This document shows, piece after piece, positions 8,150-13,247 of a DNA stretch of 13,247 bases. Position 1 is the stretch's first letter. Each line of letters starts with the position of its first letter. Made by a program: the position numbers and the translations under genes. Source of the stretch: Alphaproteobacteria bacterium (lineage in GTDB: Bacteria > Pseudomonadota > Alphaproteobacteria > CBDBCS01 > JAHZLG01); contig JAHZLG010000031.1 in the NCBI GenBank assembly GCA_022599995.1, positions 1 to 13,247 of the forward strand, read 5' to 3'. The notes beneath the pieces are model-generated. The model made no database searches. It was not told where the DNA came from and saw nothing but the letters and a program-made list of their open reading frames with translations.

Positions 8150-8823
8150 CCGTGGCGTCCTTGTTCGGCTGGTTTCTGCGCCCCGGGTGACCCGGATGCC
8201 CCGTGTGCCCCGTGTGCCCCGTGTGCCCCGTGTGACCCGGATGCCCCGGGTGACCCGGGTGCCACACGTGCCTCGTGTGTTGCATGAAGTGCGGAAGGGG
8301 CATCGCTGGCGACAAATACCGGCGAGGACTGCAGCTTCGACAGCCGATTGCGTTCGTGGTTGGCGGCTATTTGCGCCTCCCACTTGTCCCCGTTGCGGAG
8401 CAATTTTTCCTTGTCATAGAAAAGCTCTTGGCGGGTCTCGGTGGCGAATTCGAAATTGGGACCTTCAACAATGGCATCCACCGGGCAAGCTTCTTGGCAG
8501 AATCCGCAGTAGATACATTTGGTCATATCGATGTCGTAGCGTGTGGTGCGGCGTGAGCCGTCCTCACGGGGTTCGGCTTCGATCGTGATGGCCTGTGCCG
8601 GGCAAATCGCTTCGCACAATTTGCAGGCGATGCACCGTTCTTCTCCGTTGGGGTAGCGTCTGAGGGCGTGCTCGCCGCGAAAGCGCGGGGAGAGCGGGCC
8701 TTTCTCGTAGGGATAATTCAGCGTCACCTTGGGCTTAAACATGTAGCCAAAGGTGCGTGCAAGCCCAATGACAAGCTCGATCAGGAACAAGGATCGGAGC
8801 AGTTGAACAGCACGTTTAATCAT
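8146..8823 (-). CDS. nuoI: NADH:quinone oxidoreductase subunit I with collagen-like tail
   Basis: Peripheral-arm subunit of complex I carrying two [4Fe-4S] clusters (N6a and N6b), which pass electrons from NuoG towards cluster N2 in NuoB. The ligand sets are intact: CIACKLCEAICP (Cys64, 67, 70, 74) and CIYCGFCQEACP (Cys103, 106, 109, 113). The N-terminal amphipathic region and FKPKVTLNYPYEKGPLSPRFRG are typical. The family normally ends about residue 162, just after LLRNGDKWEAQIA. Here about 60 further residues follow, including nine consecutive X-X-Gly triplets (188-214) rich in Ala, His, Ser and Pro. The ATG at 8823 gives the usual MIKRAVQLLRSLFLIEL start. The leader is a pyrimidine tract without a Shine-Dalgarno sequence. 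The stop overlaps nuoJ (ATGA). Confidence 0.96.
   Translation of the reverse strand: MIKRAVQLLRSLFLIELVIGLARTFGYMFKPKVTLNYPYEKGPLSPRFRGEHALRRYPNGEERCIACKLCEAICPAQAITIEAEPREDGSRRTTRYDIDMTKCIYCGFCQEACPVDAIVEGPNFEFATETRQELFYDKEKLLRNGDKWEAQIAANHERNRLSKLQSSPVFVASDAPSALHATHEARVAPGSPGASGSHGAHGAHGAHGASGSPGAQKPAEQGRHG
8158..8162 (-). promoter_or_regulatory. Shine-Dalgarno sequence of nuoJ
   Basis: AAGGA on the minus strand lies 8 nt before the nuoJ ATG and inside the last codons of nuoI. It supports the 8149 start. It stands out because the genes behind repeat gaps have no such site. Confidence 0.7.
8182..8262. repeat. 9-bp tandem repeat encoding the NuoI Gly-X-X tail
   Basis: Nine contiguous 9-bp units with consensus CCCGKRTGM fill exactly 81 bp: CCCGGGTGA, CCCGGATGC, CCCGTGTGC three times, CCCGTGTGA, CCCGGATGC, CCCGGGTGA, CCCGGGTGC. 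Decayed units continue to about 8280. On the minus strand they encode APG, SPG, ASG, SHG, AHG x3, ASG, SPG. The unit order is nearly symmetrical about the centre. Confidence 0.96.
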
Positions 8824-8993
8824 CGGGCGTCGCTCGGGAAGGGAGAAGGGGGAAGGAAGGCGCAAGCAACAAGGCAAGCAGGGCGGGAAGAGAAGGAATA
8901 CGCAAGCAATAGGGCAAGCAGGGCGGGGAGGGGAGGGGAGACTAGTCTCCGGCAGGCTAGCCTGCGACAGACTGGTCTGCGGGGGATTAGTCG
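8824..8993. repeat. nuoH-nuoI gap with 40-bp-spaced and 15-bp palindromic repeats
   Basis: Two 30-bp copies differing at three positions lie 40 bp apart (8861-8890 and 8901-8930), each starting CGCAAGCAA and containing GGCAAGCAGGGCGGG. From 8940 into the nuoH stop region there are three to four diverged 15-16-bp units, each centred on a CTAG-like palindrome. The first part of the nuoI leader is a pyrimidine tract on the RNA. No gene is seen. Confidence 0.82.
8921..8938 (+). promoter_or_regulatory. Predicted G-quadruplex in the nuoH-nuoI gap
   Basis: Runs of 3, 4, 4 and 4 G with single-base loops form a canonical quadruplex motif on the template strand, about 100 bp upstream of the nuoI start. 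Any function is inferred only. Confidence 0.5.
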
Positions 8994-9000
8994 CTAAATC
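8940..9000. repeat. Cluster of short palindromes next to the nuoH stop
   Basis: GACTAGTC (8940-8947) and GCAGGCTAGCCTGC (8952-8965) are perfect palindromes. AGACTGGTCT (8970-8979) is palindromic but for its central two bases. GATTAGTCGCTAAATC (8985-9000) is an imperfect inverted repeat that spans the nuoH stop codon. Their centres are about 15 bp apart. Confidence 0.65.
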
Positions 9001-10031
9001 ACCCCTTGATGGATCAACGACATCACCACGGCCGTGCCCACAACCCACAGCAAGGAGAGAGGAAGAAACACCTTCCAGCCGAGCCGCATCAGTTGGTCAT
9101 ATCGGTAGCGGGGGAATGTGCCGCGCACCCAGATGAACACAAACAGCAGCATGCTGATTTTCAAGGCGAACCATATCACGCCCGGGATGAATGACAGTGC
9201 TTCGATTGGCGGAAGCCATCCACCAAGAAACAGCAAAACAGTCATGGCCGACATGAGGATCATGTTGGCATATTCGCCCAGAAAGAACAGGACAAACCCA
9301 AGGGCGGAGTACTCGACATTGTAGCCTGACACCAATTCGCTCTCGGATTCGGGCAGGTCGAAGGGGGCTCGATTGGTCTCGGCGAGGGCGGAGACAAAGA
9401 ACACCACGAACATGGGGAACAGGGGCACACAGTACCACAGACCTCGTTGCGACTCGACAATCGTCGTGAGGTTCAACGACCCTGCCACCAAAAGCACAGT
9501 GATGATGACGAACCCTATCGACACCTCATAGGAGACCATTTGTGCCGCCGAGCGGAGGGCTCCCAAGAAGGGATATTTGGAATTCGACGACCACCCCGCC
9601 ATGATAATGCCGTAGACCCCCAGCGAGGAGACGGCAAACAGGTAGAGCACCCCCAGGTTGATGTCGGCAATAACGAGTCCGTCGCCAAAGGGGATGACCG
9701 CCCACCCCGCCATCGCAAGGGAGAAGGTAATGATCGGCGCAAGGATGAACACCCACCGATCAGCCCCGGCAGGAATCACGGTTTCTTTGAAGATCAATTT
9801 GATGGCGTCGGCGAAGGGTTGAAACAGCCCGAATGGCCCGACCACATTGGGGCCTCGCCGCAAATGCATCCACCCGAGCACTTTGCGCTCGGCGAGGGTG
9901 AGGTAGGCGACACTGATCATCACGGGGATAAGCACCACCAAGGTGGTGATCACGAGGGTCACCATCGGCAACACGAAGGAGAGCCAAAACGATGAGGTCG
10001 GCATGTAGGCATACCACAGTGACTCAATCAT
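8994..10031 (-). CDS. nuoH: NADH:quinone oxidoreductase subunit H
   Basis: Membrane subunit of complex I (the ND1 homologue) that joins the peripheral and membrane arms and forms much of the quinone channel. The 345-residue product is of normal length with about eight to nine helices. Both family signatures are present: AERKVLGWMHLRRGPN (47-62) and PFDLPESESELVSGYNVEYS (223-242), with its run of acidic residues in the matrix-side loop that couples quinone reduction to pumping. The ATG at 10031 is chosen because MIESLWYAYMPTSSFW leads directly into the first helix; the frame is open further upstream only as a shadow of nuoG. The start overlaps the nuoG stop as ATGA and is preceded by GAGG 7 nt upstream, so translation is probably coupled to nuoG. 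Confidence 0.96.
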   Translation of the reverse strand: MIESLWYAYMPTSSFWLSFVLPMVTLVITTLVVLIPVMISVAYLTLAERKVLGWMHLRRGPNVVGPFGLFQPFADAIKLIFKETVIPAGADRWVFILAPIITFSLAMAGWAVIPFGDGLVIADINLGVLYLFAVSSLGVYGIIMAGWSSNSKYPFLGALRSAAQMVSYEVSIGFVIITVLLVAGSLNLTTIVESQRGLWYCVPLFPMFVVFFVSALAETNRAPFDLPESESELVSGYNVEYSALGFVLFFLGEYANMILMSAMTVLLFLGGWLPPIEALSFIPGVIWFALKISMLLFVFIWVRGTFPRYRYDQLMRLGWKVFLPLSLLWVVGTAVVMSLIHQGVI

Positions 10032-12478
10032 GGACGCGCCTCGTTGGCATGGGGTTGCTGCCCGGAGGGAGGGATGGGCGACATCATACTCGGTGTCGTT
10101 GGCGACACGGTTCCCGACTTGCCGCCTGCCCCCTCTATGCCTTGCGTATCCTGTGCATCGTAGTGGTCGCCGTCGTGGTCGCCAGCCAAGCGGCGTTGTT
10201 GTGCCTGCTTGCGGTCGTCGATGCACGCCTGCATGGTCGGGGATGCCCGGCTGATAGGACAGGCGCGGTAGTAACGTGCCCAGCGGTCGTTGTCCGCCTC
10301 AAAGCCCTCATCGGACTCGCTGCCCTCTGCGGGAGGCGGCACAGAAGATGCCACCGAAATCACAGTCGCATCGGAGAGCGTAGGCATTGCTTGTTCGCCA
10401 AATCCGGTTGCGTTGCCAGCGTTGCCTGCGGTGACCGCAATCGTCCCACCGTGAGGGCTTGCCTCAGTTGCGTCGCTTGCCGTGTCCGTGTTGTCTGCGC
10501 GGGAAGCCATGGCATCGATCAGCGGTTGTCCGAGGCTGGGATGCTCCTGCACCATCAGGTCAAGGAGCTGGTTGCGACTCGCCACCTTGGTCACGGGATG
10601 GGGCAACCCACGGTGTGCAGGGACGTGATGCAACGGGTGGTGCGATGCTGGAGGCGTGAGGTGGTCGGCAAGGGCACGCAGGACTTTCCACTCTTCTTGT
10701 GCCATTCCGGGAGGAGGCACGGCACGATGGGCGTGTTGCACCCGGCCTTCGCAATTGACATAGACGCCATCTTGCTCACCCCAGCTGGCAACCGGGAGCA
10801 CGATATCCGCGTGGGCGGCGGCATGATCACCGTGACTGCCGTGATAGATCACCGTGGTGGCATCGAGCCACGAAGTAGGGAGCGTATCGACGCCCAGCAA
10901 CCAAAGCGTATTGATGCGACCAGACGCGATGGCCTCACCGAGGGCGTGCGTTGCTACACCAGCCCTTCTCGGCAGGGCATCGACCATCATGGCACCGACT
11001 CGGCTGGCAGCGGTCGTGAACCCATTATACTGAAAGCCGTAGGCCGCGGCGAGTTCCTGCGCGGCAATGACAAGCTCGGGGGCGGCTTGGGTCGTCTCGA
11101 CATCCAGCACGACGGCACCCCGTTGTTTTGTCAGCAAATCGGACGATAGCGGGTGCGTGCGGTCAATCAGTTGTTGCAGTGCCTTGCCGTCCGTTGCAAG
11201 GTTGTGCACCGGGTAGGTCGTCTCGATCGGGTCGCCGAGGTGAATCGCGAGCAGGTCGTGCTCGATCCACGCGGTCCGCAGCCGCGCATTCAGCACGGGC
11301 ACTGTTGCCTTCAGGTCAGCCCCGATGGTGATAACTGCGTCGAGTGCATCAAATTGCTCGATCGGGGTTTGGAACATCACCGTGTCGAGCGAGGGAGTTT
11401 GGCTTTGATCGGCGCGGGCATCGATGGTGGCAATGTCCATTTGATCAGCAATCGCGACCATCATGAAGGCGGCCTCGGTGGGGACGGTGTCGCCGATAAC
11501 GATCGCGGTTTGGTGGTGATTTGCTGCGAGATGGCGTGCGATCGCATCGAAGGCGGGGTGCCACTGCTGCTCGGGCATCAGGGGTCGTTCAGACTTCGGG
11601 GCGCGCGCGCCTTGGTCGCTCGTCGCGGGCAGGGCTCGGATATAGGGGCGGTCAATCCGACGATGGCGAAGCCCGTCGCACGCGAACCTTGTTTTGTCGC
11701 CGATCCACTCGCCATTGATGGTCGGGGCGTAGCGCGGCAAGACCCGCACGACAGTTTTGTCGCGTGCTTCGAAGGTGATATGGCTTCCCAGCGCGTCGAA
11801 CAGGTCGATCGAGGCGACCCGGGTCAATTCCCACGAGCGGGCGTGGAAGGCGTGCGGTTTTGCTGTCAGCGCGCCAACGGGACACAGGTCGATCACATTG
11901 CCTGATAGCTCGGACTGCACCGTTGCGCCGAGCGAGGTGATTTCTGCCATCTCCCCTCGGTTGATCATGCCCATATCGGTGACCCCCGCGATCTCGGTCG
12001 AGAAGCGCACGCACCGGGTGCAGTGGATGCACCGCGTCATCACTGTTTTGATCAGCGGCCCCATGTCTTTGTCGAGCACCGCGCGCTTTTGCTCATCGAA
12101 CCGTGACACGCCGCGCCCGAAGGCCATTGCTTGATCTTGTAGGTCGCACTCTCCCCCTTGATCGCAGATAGGGCAGTCGAGGGGGTGGTTGATGAGCAGG
12201 AATTCCATAATCCCGGCCCGAGCTGCTTTCACGGTCTCGGATTGGGTTTGCACCACCATCCCTTCGGCCACGGGCAACGCACAGGACGCCTGCGGCTTAG
12301 GAGCTTTCCTGCCGTTGGTTTCCACCTCGACGAGACACATGCGGCAGTTTCCCGCCACCGATAGGGTCTCATGGTAACAGAACCGAGGAATCGTCACCCC
12401 TGCGATTTCACACGCCTGAATCAGCGTCAGCCCGTCATCAACAGTGATCTGTTTGTCATCAATGGTCAGGGTGGGCAT
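10028..12478 (-). CDS. nuoG: NADH:quinone oxidoreductase subunit G, enlarged C-terminus
   Basis: Largest peripheral-arm subunit of complex I, carrying Fe-S clusters of the electron wire. The ligands are visible: [2Fe-2S] N1b at Cys34, 45, 48 and 66; [4Fe-4S] N5 in HPLDCPICDQGGEC (His98, Cys102, 105, 111); [4Fe-4S] N4 in CIHCTRC (Cys150, 153, 156) with Cys199 in DLCPVGAL. A molybdopterin-oxidoreductase-like domain follows (about 220-650), which in this family does not bind molybdenum. There is no additional N7 motif. At 816 residues the protein is well over 100 longer than I would expect for alphaproteobacterial NuoG (about 670-700). The excess is a low-complexity Ala/Thr/Ser/Gly and acidic insertion (about 658-730) before the conserved PISRASPTMQ (741-750) and a polar tail (about 756-816). 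The ATG at 12478 gives MPTLTIDDKQITVDDG; upstream frame is repeat DNA. The leader has no Shine-Dalgarno sequence. Confidence 0.96.
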   Translation of the reverse strand: MPTLTIDDKQITVDDGLTLIQACEIAGVTIPRFCYHETLSVAGNCRMCLVEVETNGRKAPKPQASCALPVAEGMVVQTQSETVKAARAGIMEFLLINHPLDCPICDQGGECDLQDQAMAFGRGVSRFDEQKRAVLDKDMGPLIKTVMTRCIHCTRCVRFSTEIAGVTDMGMINRGEMAEITSLGATVQSELSGNVIDLCPVGALTAKPHAFHARSWELTRVASIDLFDALGSHITFEARDKTVVRVLPRYAPTINGEWIGDKTRFACDGLRHRRIDRPYIRALPATSDQGARAPKSERPLMPEQQWHPAFDAIARHLAANHHQTAIVIGDTVPTEAAFMMVAIADQMDIATIDARADQSQTPSLDTVMFQTPIEQFDALDAVITIGADLKATVPVLNARLRTAWIEHDLLAIHLGDPIETTYPVHNLATDGKALQQLIDRTHPLSSDLLTKQRGAVVLDVETTQAAPELVIAAQELAAAYGFQYNGFTTAASRVGAMMVDALPRRAGVATHALGEAIASGRINTLWLLGVDTLPTSWLDATTVIYHGSHGDHAAAHADIVLPVASWGEQDGVYVNCEGRVQHAHRAVPPPGMAQEEWKVLRALADHLTPPASHHPLHHVPAHRGLPHPVTKVASRNQLLDLMVQEHPSLGQPLIDAMASRADNTDTASDATEASPHGGTIAVTAGNAGNATGFGEQAMPTLSDATVISVASSVPPPAEGSESDEGFEADNDRWARYYRACPISRASPTMQACIDDRKQAQQRRLAGDHDGDHYDAQDTQGIEGAGGKSGTVSPTTPSMMSPIPPSGQQPHANEARP
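10039..10042 (-). promoter_or_regulatory. Shine-Dalgarno sequence of nuoH
   Basis: GAGG on the minus strand lies 7 nt before the nuoH ATG, within the final nuoG codons. It supports the overlapping start at 10031. Confidence 0.6.
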
Positions 12479-12712
12479 TGGCTTGGATAGGCAGAAGAGA
12501 GGGCGAGAAGCAAGAAATTGAGAAGGATAAAGCGGATAGACAAGACGTGGGCAGACACGGGCAAAGCCTACTCCAGTAAGGGCAAGGCTTGTCCCGGCAG
12601 GGCAAAGCTTACTCCAGCGAGGGCGGAGCTCACCCCGGCGGGGGCAAATAACCCCAGCGGGGCAAAGCTTACCCCAGCAGGGCAAAGCTTACCCCAGCAG
12701 GACGCATGTGTC
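12479..12712. repeat. nuoF-nuoG gap with 20-bp tandem repeats
   Basis: Seven units of 19-21 bp occupy 12559-12699. The two copies nearest nuoF (12660-12679 and 12680-12699) are identical, GGGCAAAGCTTACCCCAGCA, and the copies towards nuoG are increasingly diverged. Each good copy holds an AAGCTT centre flanked by GGG and CCC, an imperfect palindrome. Between 12479 and 12558 the sequence is purine-rich on the plus strand and shows no clear repeat. The frame open through the units would extend NuoG at its N-terminus, but the result looks like no known NuoG. Confidence 0.93.
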
Positions 12713-13247
12713 TCAGGCGACCTTGCGCTGGTAGACGGCGATCCGTTCTTCGATCACAGGACGGAAGTGTCTTATTAGCCCTTGGATCGGCCATGCGGCG
12801 GCGTCCCCGAGAGCACAGATCGAGTGTCCCTCGACCTGCTTCGTTATCGCGAGCAGACGGTCTATTTCGGACACAGTGGCATTGCCTTCGACCAGCCGCG
12901 TCATCACGCGCCACATCCACCCTGTTCCCTCGCGACAGGGGGTGCACTGTCCGCACGATTCGTGTTTGTAGAAGTAGGCCAGCCGAGCGATTGCCTTGAT
13001 AATGTCCGTCGATTTGTCCATCACGATCACGGCGGCGGTGCCCAGCCCCGATTGCACCTCGGCGAGGGCGTCAAAATCCATGAGCACGGTGTCACAAGTG
13101 CTTTTCGGTATCAGGGGAACCGATGACCCGCCGGGGATGATAGCAAGCAGGTTATCCCATCCGTTGGTCACCCCTCCGGCGTGGCGTTCGATCAGCTCTT
13201 TCAGCGGGATCGACATTGGTGCCTCGACGTTGCAGGGGGTATTCACG
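12713..13247 (-). CDS. nuoF: NADH:quinone oxidoreductase subunit F, C-terminal part
   Basis: C-terminal 178 residues or so of the NADH-binding (FMN and cluster N3) subunit; the 5' part lies beyond the right edge. NuoF takes hydride from NADH onto FMN and passes electrons to the Fe-S chain. Seen here: PMSIPLKELIERHAGGV, IPGGSSVPL, GLGTAAVIVMDKSTD, and the N3 ligands in KHESCGQCTPCREGTGW (three cysteines) plus the distant cysteine in GHSICALGDAAAWP. The final IRHFRPVIEERI is the normal family end, so the C-terminus is complete and carries no repeat tail. The first visible codon read as a start would be a GTG, but it is an internal valine (VNTPCNVEAPMSIPL). Confidence 0.97.
   Translation of the reverse strand, partial: VNTPCNVEAPMSIPLKELIERHAGGVTNGWDNLLAIIPGGSSVPLIPKSTCDTVLMDFDALAEVQSGLGTAAVIVMDKSTDIIKAIARLAYFYKHESCGQCTPCREGTGWMWRVMTRLVEGNATVSEIDRLLAITKQVEGHSICALGDAAAWPIQGLIRHFRPVIEERIAVYQRKVA

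Noticed and set aside
7583..8287. 234-codon plus-strand frame opposite nuoJ and nuoI
   Set aside because: It is a His/Gln/Gly-rich antisense shadow of nuoJ and of the nuoI repeat tail.
9992..11149. 385-codon plus-strand frame opposite nuoG
   Set aside because: NuoG is clearly recognisable on the other strand; the plus frame shows no domain and no ribosome site.
12479..12685. N-terminal extension of NuoG through the 20-bp repeats
   Set aside because: The frame is open, but the peptide is repeat-derived and the ferredoxin domain begins normally at the ATG at 12478.

Overview
The window is one continuous minus-strand operon for the proton-pumping NADH:quinone oxidoreductase (respiratory complex I, NDH-1), entered inside nuoF and followed through nuoG, nuoH, nuoI, nuoJ, nuoK, nuoL, nuoM and nuoN to birA (biotin--[acetyl-CoA-carboxylase] ligase). 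Separate nuoF and nuoG, three Fe-S cluster motifs in NuoG with no extra N7 cysteine set, and birA directly after nuoN are the usual alphaproteobacterial arrangement. The protein sequences fit an alphaproteobacterium of moderately high GC. I cannot assign a genus, and the unusual intergenic DNA suggests a poorly sampled lineage.

Layout in transcription order (right to left): the nuoF 3' part (12713-13247); a gap of 20-bp repeats; nuoG (10028-12478), overlapping nuoH by ATGA; nuoH (8994-10031); a repeat gap; nuoI (8146-8823), overlapping nuoJ by ATGA; nuoJ (7520-8149); a 291-bp gap; nuoK (6917-7228); a G-rich gap; nuoL (4797-6728); a 363-bp gap of 31-32-bp repeats; nuoM (2847-4433); a gap; nuoN (1247-2707); a gap; birA (337-1104); then a 17-bp tandem array running off the left end. 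NuoF, NuoG and NuoI belong to the peripheral electron-transfer arm, NuoH links the arms at the quinone site, and NuoJ/K/L/M/N form the membrane proton-pumping arm.

The enzyme genes are ordinary in their cores. What is not ordinary is the DNA between them. Every junction except the two 4-bp ATGA overlaps is expanded to about 140-360 bp, and nearly all are built from short direct repeats, with a different unit at each junction. Several units share a GGGCAA core. The plus (template) strand of these gaps is G-rich and includes three good G-quadruplex motifs, so the transcript leaders are pyrimidine-rich and show no Shine-Dalgarno sequence, while the two overlapping starts do have one. Where repeats have entered coding sequence (a collagen-like NuoI tail and an EQITAP-repeat NuoM tail) the unit is a multiple of three; in the gaps it is not. 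NuoG also carries a low-complexity insertion and tail near its C-terminus.

I see no tRNA, rRNA, CRISPR array, transposase or convincing promoter or intrinsic terminator. The operon promoter presumably lies upstream of the window.
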